Assembly: GCA_021790675.1 (NCBI GenBank)
Contig: JAJYGN010000012.1
Coordinates: forward strand, 1-64,000
Direction: 5' to 3'
DNA: 64,000 nucleotides
Origin: Actinomycetes bacterium
GTDB lineage: Bacteria; Actinomycetota; Acidimicrobiia; Acidimicrobiales; RAAP-2
The position numbers were made by a program, and so were the translations under genes. The notes under the pieces are model-generated. The model saw only the letters and a list, made by a program, of their open reading frames with translations, was not told where the DNA came from and ran no database searches. The number at the start of each line of letters is the position of its first letter. Position 1 is the first letter of the stretch. This document shows, one piece after another, positions 26,037 through 38,972 of the stretch.

Positions 26037-26944
26037 GCGCCCGAGCCTACCGGGCCATCAGGCGTGATGGGCCCTTCCCAGCGAAGGGGCTCGACCAGGC
26101 GCGCACCCGCCCACCAGGCGGCGCTCGTCATCACGCGCCCCCCGTCGGGTTGAACGACCTCGAGCACGAGGGTCCCGTCGACAAAGCCGAGCGAGACCGC
26201 GCGAGCCACGCCGACCGTACCCGGAGAAAGTGCCGCGTCGACGTCACCGGCGTGCGCGCGAAGGATCCGCAGCCGTCGCCCCCCGATCGTGACGCGGCTC
26301 GCCTCGAGACGAGCCACGCGCGCGGCCTGGGCCACGCCCATCGTGGGCGCGAGGGCGAAGTCGGTCGCGCTGAGTTTGCGCGCGTAGGTGGCCTCGCCGA
26401 CCTGGGGGCGCGGGTGCTCGAGCAGCAACACACTGGACAACACCTCGATCAGCAGGTTCGCCCCCACGTCGGCGAGCTCGAGAGTGAGTTCACTCAGCGT
26501 CTTGTCGGCGATCGGCACGCGCGCCTCGGCGTGGATCGGGCCGGTGTCGAGGCTCGCCTCGAGAGAGATCACGTCGACGCCGGTCTCGTCGTCTCCCGCG
26601 AGGATCGCGCGCGCCACCGGGGCGGCGCCGCGCCAGCGCGGCAGGAGAGAGAAGTGCACGTTAAGCATCGGTACTTCAGCCAACAGGTCGGCCGGGATAA
26701 GGGCCCCGTAGGCGACGACCACGCCTCGCTCGACGTGCGCGTCGCGCACGGCCGCGAGGTCGTCGGTGACGGACAGTCCCAACTCCAGCGCCGCGCGCTT
26801 GACGGGACTGGCGACCAGGGCGCCCCCGCGTCCGCGACGTCGGTCGGCTCTCGTGACCACGAGAGCCACCTCGTGCCCCGCCTCCACGAGCGCGCGCAGC
26901 GAAGCCACCGCAGCCTCGGGCGTGCCGAGGAAGGCGAGGCGCAC
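26033..26944 (-). CDS. fmt: Methionyl-tRNA formyltransferase
   Basis: 303 residues. Formylates initiator Met-tRNA. MRLAFLGTPEAAVASLRAL start, NVHFSLLPRWRGAAPV with catalytic His, and the SLxxGPIHAE segment; C-terminal barrel domain. GTG start shares one base with the def stop (TAGTG). Partner of def. Confidence 0.95.
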   Translation of the reverse strand: MRLAFLGTPEAAVASLRALVEAGHEVALVVTRADRRRGRGGALVASPVKRAALELGLSVTDDLAAVRDAHVERGVVVAYGALIPADLLAEVPMLNVHFSLLPRWRGAAPVARAILAGDDETGVDVISLEASLDTGPIHAEARVPIADKTLSELTLELADVGANLLIEVLSSVLLLEHPRPQVGEATYARKLSATDFALAPTMGVAQAARVARLEASRVTIGGRRLRILRAHAGDVDAALSPGTVGVARAVSLGFVDGTLVLEVVQPDGGRVMTSAAWWAGARLVEPLRWEGPITPDGPVGSGA

Positions 26945-27474
26945 TATTCGCCCAGGAGTTGCGCGAGCCCGTCAGGATCGCCGGGGGCCAAGGAGAGTCG
27001 CTGGCGACGCAGCAGCCTCTTCGCGTCACGACGCTGGTCGGGATCGAGGCGTTCGACGAGCAAGATGCCGTTCAGGTGGTCCATCTCGTGCTGGAAGATA
27101 CGACCCTCGAACTCGTCGGTCTCGACGCTGATCTCATTGCCGTCGATGTCGAAGCCTACGAGGTGGATCGCGTTGGGTCGGGTGATCTCCCAGGTGAGTC
27201 CGGGCACCGACAGGCACCCCTCTTCGTAAGTCCACTCACCGTCGGACTCGACGATGACGGGATTGATCACGATGACCGGTCCGTCGCCCTTGTCGTAGAC
27301 GAAAAGGCGCTTTTGCACCCCGATCTGGTTGGCGGCCAGTCCCACGCCCGGCGCCTCGTACATCGTCTCGATCATGGTCTCGGCGAGCGCCGCGATGCGC
27401 CCGTCGATGTTCTCCACCTCGGTCGTGACCTCATTGAGGACGGGGTCGCCGTAGACGCGAATGGGCAATGTCAC
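26944..27474 (-). CDS. def: Peptide deformylase
   Basis: Removes the N-formyl group from nascent proteins; metalloenzyme. Motifs GVGLAANQIG, EEGCLSVPG and QHEMDHLNG, with Cys and two His metal ligands. Two consecutive GTG codons (27477, 27474) can start it. I prefer 27474 (MTLPIRVYG, 176 residues) because TAGCGT at 27481-27486 ends 6 nt before it, matching the leaderless pattern of this window; the upstream GTG would be only 3 nt from the hexamer. Confidence 0.95.
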   Translation of the reverse strand: MTLPIRVYGDPVLNEVTTEVENIDGRIAALAETMIETMYEAPGVGLAANQIGVQKRLFVYDKGDGPVIVINPVIVESDGEWTYEEGCLSVPGLTWEITRPNAIHLVGFDIDGNEISVETDEFEGRIFQHEMDHLNGILLVERLDPDQRRDAKRLLRRQRLSLAPGDPDGLAQLLGE

Positions 27475-27489
27475 CACTCCACGCTACCG
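27475..27489 (-). promoter_or_regulatory. Leaderless-type -10 element of def
   Basis: TAGCGT at 27481-27486 in the 12-bp gap after priA, ending 6 nt before the second GTG of def. Suggests that def-fmt-rpe-rib has its own promoter besides any read-through from priA. Confidence 0.45.
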
Positions 27490-29178
27490 TCACGCAATCG
27501 TGACGCGCACACGCGCGCCGCGCGAGCGCTCCTTGAGAAGTCGGCCCAAGGCCAGCGGATCAACCGCGCGCACCACGAAGCCCGAAGCCGTCTCGCTCAC
27601 TCGCACGACGCCCGCCAGACCTTCGACGACCCGTGCGGCGTCCTCGCCACTGACCGTGGCCGTCGCGGCGAACGGTGCAAGTCCCAGCGTCCGCGCGTCC
27701 TCCACGTCGGACTCGAGGACGCGCGAGAAGTCAAGGGTCTCTAGCGCGTCAAGGACGGCGTCGTCGCCGCGGCGAGTCTGCACGACGACCTCGCCGCGGC
27801 GCTCGCGGCGCCCTCCCACCAGGCGCCCCGCGCGGCCCACCGCATTGATCGCCGCGCGCCGCGCCGACGCGTGCGGCGCCAGCAAGTACTGGTCGAAGTC
27901 AACGTAGACCACGAGTGAGCAGCGCCGCACCCGTGCGAAGACGGCCTCGGTGCCGACGACGACCCGCTCGAGGGCCTCGGGCGACGCCGCGCGGGTTACC
28001 TCGCTCACCGCTCGTGCGAGCTGGTTGGCAACGTCGCGCGCCAAGGTCGTCACCCCCGAACGGACCCGCTTCAATTTCGTCGCCCCACAGACGCGGCAAT
28101 AGGGCTCGCGTACCTCGTGCAACTCGGCGCAGGCAATGCCGCCCTCCACGTCGCCTTCGGCCTGGCGGCACACCGCGCAGCGTGCCAACTCTCCGCAGCG
28201 CGCGCAGGCGAGGAGTCGACCGGTCCCCAGGCGCTGGAGGATGACGACGACGGCCACCGCCTCGGGGCCGGCGAGCGCGCGGTGCGCCGCGGCCAGCGTC
28301 GGAGCCGAGAGCGCGCCCTCACGGGGGTCGCGCGTGCGCCGGTCGACGACGCTCACCGTGGGCCACGCGGCAACGAACTCGGGGTCGGACACGAGCGGGC
28401 CCAGGTCGAGCACCGACGGCGAGGGGGCCAGCGACGTCGCCCACAACTCGGCGCCGTCGCGTCGACATCGCTCGCGCACCACGCTCAGCGCGTCCCAGTT
28501 GGGAAACATTGGGCTCACGTACGACTCATCGTCCGCGTCGATCACTACCGCGCCCGAAAGGAGTGGTGCCGGCGCCAGGGCTCCCCCGCGGGCCGCGACG
28601 ATGACCGGCCAGCCCGCGCGCATCTCGGCCCACTGCTCGACACCGGCCACGGCGAGGCCGCGCTGGGCCAGACGGCCCTGGAGCCGTCGGGCCCACGCCT
28701 CGCTGGGCACTAGCACCAGCAGGGACCCGGGACGAGCCCAGACCTTTTGATACGCCGCGAGCACAACGTCGAGCGGGTCGGTGGTCGGGGCCAGGTGGAG
28801 GGGCCCCGACTCCCAGGCCTGTCGAGGCGCGACGCTGAGCGCGGCGGGCACAGGCGCGACCGGCAGGGTCGCCACGACCACGCCCGGCGTGAGGCTGATG
28901 AGAACGCGAGCCAGCGGCGCGCACCAGCGGTCACTCACCCAGCGCGCCAGGTCGAGCAGCTCGCCTGGTGGGCCGTAGCCGAGAGATTTGGTGAGCGGCA
29001 ACATTCCCTCGATCGGCTCGGCGTCACCGAGCACCCAGCCGCGCACCGAGCGTCCCTGGAGGCTGACGCGCACGCGGTCCCCGGCACGCACCTGCTCGGT
29101 GGCCGCAGTCGTGACGTAGGTGAAGGGTCGATCCAGTGCCGCGACCTCGGTGAGGACCGACACCGCGCGGCTGGACAC
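27490..29178 (-). CDS. priA: Primosomal protein N' (PriA), helicase motifs degenerate
   Basis: 562 residues from GTG 29178, which shares a base with the metK TAG. N-terminal DNA-binding domain VLTEVAALDRPFTYV...DRVRVSLQGRSVRGWV; Cys-rich zinc region CARCGELARCAVC...YCRVCG. Walker A is replaced (AAYQKVWARPGSLLVLVPSEAW instead of GxTGSGKT) and the DEEH box reads DADDESY, so it should not hydrolyse ATP. Mycobacterial PriA is degenerate in the same way. Probably a structural replication-restart protein. Confidence 0.88.
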   Translation of the reverse strand: MSSRAVSVLTEVAALDRPFTYVTTAATEQVRAGDRVRVSLQGRSVRGWVLGDAEPIEGMLPLTKSLGYGPPGELLDLARWVSDRWCAPLARVLISLTPGVVVATLPVAPVPAALSVAPRQAWESGPLHLAPTTDPLDVVLAAYQKVWARPGSLLVLVPSEAWARRLQGRLAQRGLAVAGVEQWAEMRAGWPVIVAARGGALAPAPLLSGAVVIDADDESYVSPMFPNWDALSVVRERCRRDGAELWATSLAPSPSVLDLGPLVSDPEFVAAWPTVSVVDRRTRDPREGALSAPTLAAAHRALAGPEAVAVVVILQRLGTGRLLACARCGELARCAVCRQAEGDVEGGIACAELHEVREPYCRVCGATKLKRVRSGVTTLARDVANQLARAVSEVTRAASPEALERVVVGTEAVFARVRRCSLVVYVDFDQYLLAPHASARRAAINAVGRAGRLVGGRRERRGEVVVQTRRGDDAVLDALETLDFSRVLESDVEDARTLGLAPFAATATVSGEDAARVVEGLAGVVRVSETASGFVVRAVDPLALGRLLKERSRGARVRVTIA

Positions 29179-30374
29179 TAGGGCAGCGAGAGTTCCCGGC
29201 GCAGGTCGTCCAGGCGCGGCGTCTGCTCCCACGTGAATCCCTGGTCGGTGCGGCCGAAGTGCCCGTAGGCGGCGGTACGCGCGTAGACGGGTCGGCGCAA
29301 GTCGAGATCGCGGATGATCGCAGCCGGGCGCAGGTCGAAGATGGCGTCGACGGCCTTGGCGATCTTCGCGCGGTCCACGCGCTCGGTGCCAAAGGTCTCC
29401 ACCAGCACCGACACGGGACGCGCCACGCCGATCGCGTAGGCGACCTGGACCTCGCAGCGGCGCGCCGCGCCCGAGGCGACGACGTGCTTGGCGACCCAGC
29501 GCGCGGCGTAGGCCGCCGAGCGGTCGACCTTGGAGGGGTCCTTGCCCGAGAACGCCCCACCGCCGTGGCGCGACATCCCCCCGTAGGTGTCGACGATGAT
29601 CTTGCGCCCGGTGAGACCGGCGTCGGCGTGCGGCCCGCCTAAGACGAACTTGCCCGATGGGTTCACGTAGACGTTCATTGAGGACGTGTCCAGGATCTCG
29701 GGCAGCATGGGTCGAATCACGTGCTCGAGCACGTCGGCCTTGATCTGGGGCTGGGCGTAGCCGTCCTCGTGCTGGGTCGAGACCAGCACCGTGTCAACAG
29801 CCACTGGTCGACCCGTCTCGTAGGCGATGGTCACCTGAGTCTTGCCATCGGGGCGCAGGTAGGGCACCTCGCCGGAGCGGCGCACCTGAGCCAGGCGCAT
29901 GCTGAGCCGGTGCGCCAGCCAAATCGGCAGCGGCATGAAGTCGTCGTTGTCGTCGCACGCGTATCCGAACATCATCCCCTGGTCCCCGGCGCCGAGCGCG
30001 TTGAGCGCGTCTTCACCGCCGATCCCGTTACGCAGTTCGAAAGCCTCGTCGACACCACCGGCGATGTCAGGGCTCTGCTGGTCGAGCGAGACCAGCACAG
30101 CGCAGTTGCGCCCGTCGAAACCCTTGGCGCCGTCGTCATAGCCGATGTCAAGGATCGTCCGACGCGCGATCGACGTGATGTCCACGCTCGCCGAGGTCGT
30201 GATCTCACCGGCCACCACGCACAGTCCCGTGGTCAGGAGCGTCTCGCACGCGACGCGCGCGTAGGGGTCCTGGGCGAGGATCGCGTCCAGAACGCTGTCC
30301 GAGACCTGGTCGGCGATCTTGTCCGGGTGTCCTTCGGTCACCGACTCCGAGGTGAAGAGGGTCCGGTCACTCAT
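29178..30374 (-). CDS. metK: S-adenosylmethionine synthetase
   Basis: 398 residues. Makes SAM from ATP and methionine. [20 protein letters not shown] start, [12 protein letters not shown] and [16 protein letters not shown] (P-loop-like) are diagnostic. AAGGAG precedes the ATG, which overlaps the coaBC stop by 4 bp. Confidence 0.98.
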   Translation of the reverse strand: MSDRTLFTSESVTEGHPDKIADQVSDSVLDAILAQDPYARVACETLLTTGLCVVAGEITTSASVDITSIARRTILDIGYDDGAKGFDGRNCAVLVSLDQQSPDIAGGVDEAFELRNGIGGEDALNALGAGDQGMMFGYACDDNDDFMPLPIWLAHRLSMRLAQVRRSGEVPYLRPDGKTQVTIAYETGRPVAVDTVLVSTQHEDGYAQPQIKADVLEHVIRPMLPEILDTSSMNVYVNPSGKFVLGGPHADAGLTGRKIIVDTYGGMSRHGGGAFSGKDPSKVDRSAAYAARWVAKHVVASGAARRCEVQVAYAIGVARPVSVLVETFGTERVDRAKIAKAVDAIFDLRPAAIIRDLDLRRPVYARTAAYGHFGRTDQGFTWEQTPRLDDLRRELSLP

Positions 30375-31603
30375 GGGGCTCCTTGGGCTAACAATGAAGC
30401 CACCCTAGCCAAGATCTCGTGAGAAACTGCTTCTTTCGAGCGTCGCGAGATGACGCTCTCGCCACCGTCGGCCCCTAAGAGCACGACCTCGTTCGTGGCG
30501 TGTTCGAAACCGGCGCCCGGGGCGCTGACGTCGTTGACGACCAGGAGGTCGACCCCCTTGGTGGCGAGCTTGGTGCGAGCGTGATCCATTACGTCGGTGG
30601 ACTCGGCGGCGAATCCGACGATGACCTGACCCGGGTGGCGCCGCGCCACGAGCTCGCGCACGATGTCACGAGTGGGCTCGAGCACGAGTTCGAGGGGCGC
30701 GTCGTGCTTCTTGATCTTCTGCGGTGCGGGCGCGAGCGTGTAGTCCGAGACGGCCGCCGCCATGATCACGGCGTCGGCGTCGGCGCTGGCGGCGAGCGTG
30801 ACCTCCAACATCTCGGCCGCACTCTCAACGAATGTCACCTCCACGCCGCGCACGACGTCAAGTGCGAGATCGCGATGGGCGGCGCTGACGAGACTGACGC
30901 GTGCCCCGAGACGGAAGGCCACCTCCGCCAGGGCGTAGCCCTGACGACCCGAGGAGCGATTGCTCACCACGCGCACCGGATCGATCGCCTCGCGCGTGCC
31001 CCCGGCCGTGACGACGACATGGCGCCCACTGAGGACCCCCCGATAGCCCGCCACGATCCTGGTCGCCATCTCGACGATGGCCTCGGGCTCGGCGAGTCGT
31101 CCGGCGCCTTCGTCGCCGCCGGCGAGACGCCCCACGGCTGGCTCGAGTACGAGCACGCCGCGACGGCGCAGCGTGGCCAGGTTCTCCTGGACCGAGGGTT
31201 GCTCCCACATCTCGGTGTGCATCGCAGGGCAGAGCAGGATCGGGGCGCGACTCGCGAGCAGCGTCGCGCTGAGCAGGTCGTCGGCGAGACCCATCGCCAG
31301 GCGTGCGATGAGATGAGCCGTCGCCGGGGCCACCACGATCAATTCGGCGTTCTGGCCGAGGTGCGTGTGAGGAATTGGCGTTATCGCGTCGCCGTAGAGA
31401 CGAACGCGAGCCGGCTCACTCGCCAGTGCGCTGAAGGTGACCTCGCCAACGAAGCGGGTCGCGTCGGGGGTGAGAACGGGCACGACGTGATATCCCGCGT
31501 CCATCAGACGGCGCAGTACTTCGACGGCCTTATAGGCGGCGATGCCGCCGGCCACCCCTAGGACAATGCGCGGATTCGACGAACTAGGCGTCGCGGAGGG
31601 CAT
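30371..31603 (-). CDS. coaBC: Phosphopantothenoylcysteine synthetase/decarboxylase
   Basis: 410 residues, bifunctional coenzyme A enzyme. N-terminal flavoprotein CoaC ([18 protein letters not shown], active-site [10 protein letters not shown], substrate clamp CPAMHTEMW, the actinobacterial PAMH variant) and C-terminal CoaB ([29 protein letters not shown]). ATG at 31603 overlaps the end of rpoZ by 20 bp. Confidence 0.96.
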   Translation of the reverse strand: MPSATPSSSNPRIVLGVAGGIAAYKAVEVLRRLMDAGYHVVPVLTPDATRFVGEVTFSALASEPARVRLYGDAITPIPHTHLGQNAELIVVAPATAHLIARLAMGLADDLLSATLLASRAPILLCPAMHTEMWEQPSVQENLATLRRRGVLVLEPAVGRLAGGDEGAGRLAEPEAIVEMATRIVAGYRGVLSGRHVVVTAGGTREAIDPVRVVSNRSSGRQGYALAEVAFRLGARVSLVSAAHRDLALDVVRGVEVTFVESAAEMLEVTLAASADADAVIMAAAVSDYTLAPAPQKIKKHDAPLELVLEPTRDIVRELVARRHPGQVIVGFAAESTDVMDHARTKLATKGVDLLVVNDVSAPGAGFEHATNEVVLLGADGGESVISRRSKEAVSHEILARVASLLAQGAP

Positions 31604-31937
31604 CGGTGAAGGCGTCCAGGTCGTTCGCGGCGTCCTGGCGGGCCTGCTCCTGAGCGTCCTTCGCGAGCTTCTCCGCCTCGAGCTCCTCGGGAGTCGGGCG
31701 ATGGAACTCGAGCTTGCCCTCGTAGAGCTCCTCGAGGGCGAGCGAGAGAGACTTGTTCGACAGCGACGTGACCTGGGGCGGGATCAGCGCGCCGTGGCCG
31801 ACGCCGAGTCCGTTGTAGTACTCGTTGATCTCACGAGCGCGGATCGCCGAGACCGCGACCAGGGTGAACTTGGAGTCGCCGACCTTGGCTAAGAGGTCTT
31901 CGATGGGCGGGTCAACCAGTGTCGGGCGTTCGGCCAT
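31584..31937 (-). CDS. rpoZ: RNA polymerase omega subunit
   Basis: 117 residues. Core SKFTLVAVSAIRAREINEYYNGLGVGHGALIPPQV is the actinobacterial omega fold; the C-terminal half after LEFHRPTPEELEAEKL is acidic and low-complexity. Assists assembly of the beta' subunit. AAAGGA upstream of the ATG; 3 bp after gmk. Confidence 0.95.
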   Translation of the reverse strand: MAERPTLVDPPIEDLLAKVGDSKFTLVAVSAIRAREINEYYNGLGVGHGALIPPQVTSLSNKSLSLALEELYEGKLEFHRPTPEELEAEKLAKDAQEQARQDAANDLDAFTDALRDA

Positions 31938-31940
31938 GGG

Positions 31941-32507
31941 TCAGTCCTTTGTCGAGGGGTCCCGTCGCTTCGAACGGAGTTCCTCCAGTATAGAGAGGAT
32001 TTCGTTCGCCGCCCGCTCCACGTCGTCGTTCACGACCACGTAGGAGGCCAACTCGTGGCCCTTGGCCAGCTCTTCGGGCGTGCTCGCCAGGCGCCGGCGC
32101 ACGTGGTCGTCACCGTCACCGCGGCGCCGCAGGCGCCCTTCGAGATCATCCATCGACGGCGGCAGAATCAGGATCACGACGGCGTCGGGGTGCTCGCGGC
32201 GCACCTGCTCGGCGCCTTGGACCTCGATCTCGAGCAGGACGTCGGTGCCGGGCGCGGGTGCCGGGCGCGGGGTGCCGTAAAGATTGCCTTGGAACTGGGC
32301 CCATTCGAGGAAAAGACCGTCGTCGATCGCCTCCTCGAAGGACTCGCGATCGACGAAGACGTACTCATGACCGCGCTCGGTCGCCCGCTGGGGCCGCGTC
32401 GTCCAGGACCGGCTGAGTACGAGGCGCTCATCCGCCTCGACCAGGCGAGAAGCGATCGTCCCCTTCCCGACTCCGCCGGGTCCGATCAGGACCACGACGA
32501 GCGGCGA
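31941..32507 (-). CDS. gmk: Guanylate kinase
   Basis: Phosphorylates GMP to GDP. P-loop GPGGVGKGT, LSRSWTTRPQRATERGHEYVFVD (GMP binding) and FLEWAQFQGNLYGTP. I chose the GTG at 32507 (MSPLVVVLIGPGG, 188 residues), four bases after the mihF stop; an alternative TTG at 32522 would add five residues and overlap mihF. Confidence 0.94.
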   Translation of the reverse strand, partial: SPLVVVLIGPGGVGKGTIASRLVEADERLVLSRSWTTRPQRATERGHEYVFVDRESFEEAIDDGLFLEWAQFQGNLYGTPRPAPAPGTDVLLEIEVQGAEQVRREHPDAVVILILPPSMDDLEGRLRRRGDGDDHVRRRLASTPEELAKGHELASYVVVNDDVERAANEILSILEELRSKRRDPSTKD

Positions 32508-32511
32508 CACG

Positions 32512-32832
32512 TCAGCGCACAAGGGCGCGGAACAACTCGGCGCGCTGTTTGGGTCCGAGTCCCCTGATGCGGCGAGTCTTGGCGATGGCGGCCTTGGCCA
32601 TGATGCGCTCAGCCTTGACCTCGCCGATCGCCGGCAGGGCGCTGATGAGGTCGTAGGCGCGCATCTGCGCGACGCACTCCTCCTTCTCGGCGAGCTCGAA
32701 GATCTCTTCGAGCGACATCTTGCCGGACTTCACCAGGCGCTTGACTTCGGCTCGACGGCGACGGTTCGCCACGGCGAGACGCGAGGCCTGCACCCGCTGT
32801 TCTTGCGTCAGTGAGGGCGGGGTGGGGGTCAC
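32512..32832 (-). CDS. mihF: Integration host factor, actinobacterial type
   Basis: Small nucleoid protein unrelated to enterobacterial IHF. Core LTQEQRVQASRLAVANRRRRAEVKRLVKSGKMSLEEIFE...LISALPAIGEVKAERIMAKAAIAKTRRIRGLGPKQRAEL matches actinobacterial IHF (helix-two-turn-helix DNA binding). Two in-frame GTG codons (32838, 32832); TATTCT at 32839-32844 ends 6 nt before the second and directly abuts the first, so I prefer 32832 (106 residues). Sits before gmk as in most actinobacteria. Confidence 0.92.
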   Translation of the reverse strand: MTPTPPSLTQEQRVQASRLAVANRRRRAEVKRLVKSGKMSLEEIFELAEKEECVAQMRAYDLISALPAIGEVKAERIMAKAAIAKTRRIRGLGPKQRAELFRALVR

Positions 32833-32838
32833 GCCCAC

Positions 32839-32844
32839 AGAATA
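32839..32844 (-). promoter_or_regulatory. Leaderless-type -10 element of mihF
   Basis: TATTCT on the minus strand, five of six matches to TATAAT at the conserved places, ends 6 nt before the GTG at 32832. It lies between pyrF and mihF and would start a mihF-gmk-rpoZ transcript. A short GCCTGTCAGGC hairpin after the pyrF stop precedes it. Confidence 0.5.
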
Positions 32845-32865
32845 CCCCTTGGGCCTGACAGGCGT

Positions 32866-33702
32866 TTAGAGCAGGGCGGATGCTGCCGCATCGCGCCATC
32901 GGGCGGCCGCGCCAGCCAGGGCCGCGCGATCCGGGCCCGCGAGGAGCACACCCCGGCTCACACTGGCCAGAACACTCGCGCGCGCGCACCCCGCGGTGGC
33001 GCGCGCAACGTCCTCAGGAACCGCCCCCTGCGCGCCGAGGCCCGGTACCAGGACCGGGCCGCCGAGCTCGCCCAAGGGGAACGCGGGCGCGGCGCGCGTC
33101 GCGCCGATCACCACGCCCACGGCGCCGCGTCCGTCTCGGCGCGCATTGAGAGCGGCCACGCCGGCGAGTATGTCTGTTTCGACGCGCTCCCCAGAGTCAC
33201 TGCGCGCGCCCTGGATTGCCCGGCCCTCGGCGTTGGAGGTGGCCGCAAGGACGAAGAGTCCCCGCGCCGTGCGCCGTGCGGTCTCGACGAAAGGGGCCAG
33301 GGCGCCCAGTCCCACGTACGGGCTCACGGTCAGGGCGTCCACGCACAGGGGCGAGGCGTCCTCGAGCCAGGCCGCGGCGTAGCCCTCGTTGGACGAGACG
33401 ATGTCGCCGCGCTTGGCGTCTCCGATGACGATGAGGCCAGCCGCGCGCGCCTCGGCGATGACGCGCTCGAGCACCGCGAAACCCGCCGCAGCGAAGCGCT
33501 CGAAGAAGGCCACCTGAGGCTTGACCGCGCACGCCGTGCCGGCGACGGCCTCGACGACGCGCAGGCTCGCGTACTCGAGGTCACCGACCGAGTCGGTCCG
33601 ACCCCAGGAGTTCAGGACCGCGGCGCTGGGATCGATGCCCACGCACAGCGGCCCCGTGGCGTCGATCTGGCTCGACAACCGTTCGCCGAACGTCTCAGCC
33701 AT
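32866..33702 (-). CDS. pyrF: Orotidine 5'-phosphate decarboxylase
   Basis: 278 residues, the longer actinobacterial (type 2) PyrF. LCVGIDPSAAVL, VKPQVAFFERFAAAG, and the active site VIGDAKRGDIVSSNEGYA are clear. Last step to UMP. ATG 33702 overlaps the end of pyrD by 8 bp. Confidence 0.95.
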   Translation of the reverse strand: MAETFGERLSSQIDATGPLCVGIDPSAAVLNSWGRTDSVGDLEYASLRVVEAVAGTACAVKPQVAFFERFAAAGFAVLERVIAEARAAGLIVIGDAKRGDIVSSNEGYAAAWLEDASPLCVDALTVSPYVGLGALAPFVETARRTARGLFVLAATSNAEGRAIQGARSDSGERVETDILAGVAALNARRDGRGAVGVVIGATRAAPAFPLGELGGPVLVPGLGAQGAVPEDVARATAGCARASVLASVSRGVLLAGPDRAALAGAAARWRDAAASALL

Positions 33703-34599
33703 GGGCCGCCCCCTTGATCTCCTCGAGCGACGCGCACCCGTGGCGCACCAGCCAGTCTCCAAGCTGTCGCTGAACCCGCCACGGCGCGCGCGGATCGGCG
33801 AAGGTGGCCGTTCCCACCTCCACGGCGTCAGCCCCGGCCATGATCATCGCGACCGCGTCCTCGCCCGAGGACACTCCCCCCACGCCCACGATGGGCACCT
33901 TGGGCATCGCGGCGCGGCATTCATAGACCGCGCGCAGCGCCACCGGATGAAGTCCGGGCCCGCTCAAGCCCCCTCCCCCGTTGCCAAGCGCCGGACGGCG
34001 CGTCTCGACGTCGATTATGAGTCCGAGCAACGTGTTGACCAGGACGATCGCGTCCGCACCGGCGTCGAGCGCCGCCCCGGCAATTTCGATGAGGTCGGGC
34101 GTGTTGGGACTGAGCTTCACCCACAGCGGCACGTCGGCCTGGCGGCAGGCCCCCACGACCTCGGCCGTCGCCGTCGCGGAGTGGGCGAACATGCGCGAAC
34201 GATCCTCCAGATTGGGACAGCTGACGTTGACCTCGATCGCGACGACCTCGGCACCGCGCATCTGCTCGATGGCGTCGGCGAAGTCCGCGACGCTGCGGCC
34301 CCACACCGAGGCGACGACCGTCGCGCCGCGCTCGCGCAGACGTGTCAATTCGCGTTCGCGCCACGCGCTAACCCCGGGGCCCGAGAGCCCCACGGCGTTG
34401 AGCATGTGCTCTCCCCAGGCGGCGACCCGGGGAGCGGGATTCCCCTCCCATGAGTAGGCAGCGAGGGACTTGGTCACGACCGCGCCAAGCGTGGCGAGGT
34501 CGCCGTAACCAGCGAGCTCGTCGCCGTATCCCGAGGTGCCCGCTGCGGTCAGTACCGGCGAGGAAAGGGCCACCTCACCCACGCGTGTGCCGAGGTTAC

Positions 34600-34603
<4 letters not shown>
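33695..34603 (-). CDS. pyrD: Dihydroorotate dehydrogenase, class 1B type
   Basis: 302 residues. Oxidises dihydroorotate to orotate with FMN. Active-site Cys in [13 protein letters not shown], then [26 protein letters not shown] and [15 protein letters not shown], which fit class 1B rather than the membrane class 2 (Ser). Class 1B enzymes work with PyrK, which is not in this cluster. GTG start overlaps the carB stop by 4 bp. Confidence 0.92.
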
Positions 34604-37892
<3,289 letters not shown>

Positions 37893-37893
<1 letters not shown>

Positions 37894-38972
37894 CAGTCAT
37901 TCTCCATCAGGGCGGCAAAGCGGTCGAACAGGTAGCGCGCGTCGTGGGGCCCCGGGCCGGCTTCGGGGTGATACTGCACCGAGAAGCAGCGCGTTGAAGG
38001 TGACGCGATCCCCTCGATCACGCCGTCGTTGAGGTTGACGTGGCTGACGTGCACGCGCTCGAGGGAGTCGGCGGCCAGGGCGTAGTTGTGATTCTGAGCG
38101 GTGATCTCGATGCGTCCCGTTGCGAGGTCCTTTACCGGGTGATTGCCACCGTGATGTCCGAAGGGCAACTTGAACGTGCGCCCGCCCAAGGCGACGCCGA
38201 GCAGCTGATGTCCCAGGCAGATGCCAAAGATCGGCACCACGCCGATGAGCTGGCTAATCTGCTCGACCAGTCCCGAGAGCGCCGCCGGATCACCCGGGCC
38301 GTTGGAGAGCATCACGCCGTCGGGCGCCATTTCAAGCACCTCGGCCGCGGTGGTGGCCGCCGGAACCACGGTCACGCGAAAGCGTGCCGCGAGCTGATCG
38401 ACCATCGTGGTCTTGATCCCGAAGTCGTAGGCCACCACGTGGCGCTGGCCCTCGCCGCGCGAGTAGCGCGTCGACGTCGACACGCTCGAGACGTAGTCCG
38501 TGTTGTCGGTGCCCGTGGCCCGGGCCGCGGCCGCGGCCACGTCGTCGAACGCGCCATGTCCGAAGGCGCCCGGCAGCGCCCCGTGCGCGCGAAGGTGCCG
38601 AGTCAGGCGGCGCGTGTCAAGGCCCACGATTGCCGGCACCTCGTGGGCGATGAGATAGTCCTCGAGTTCACCGACGCTGCGCCAGTTCGAGGCCACCGGC
38701 GAGAGATCTCGCACCACCACGCCGCGACACCAAGGCCGCGCCGCCTCGTCGTCAAGGGGCGTGACGCCGTAGTTGCCGATATGCGGATACGTGAAGGTGA
38801 TGACCTGTCCGGCGTAGCTCGGGTCGGTGATGATCTCCTGATACCCCGCGAGGGAGGTGTTGAAGACGAACTCACCCATGGTCAGCCCACCCTCGGGCAG
38901 GAAGCCCGCGGCGTATCCGTCGAAGGCCGTCCCGTCGGCCAGGACCAGTGTGGCGGGTGGGCGCGTCAGCAC
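37893..38972 (-). CDS. carA: Carbamoyl-phosphate synthase, small subunit
   Basis: 359 residues. Glutamine amidotransferase partner of CarB: N-terminal CPSase_sm_chain domain, nucleophile Cys in [18 protein letters not shown] and catalytic His-Glu in [14 protein letters not shown] start overlaps the pyrC end by 7 bp; GGAGAG upstream. Confidence 0.97.
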
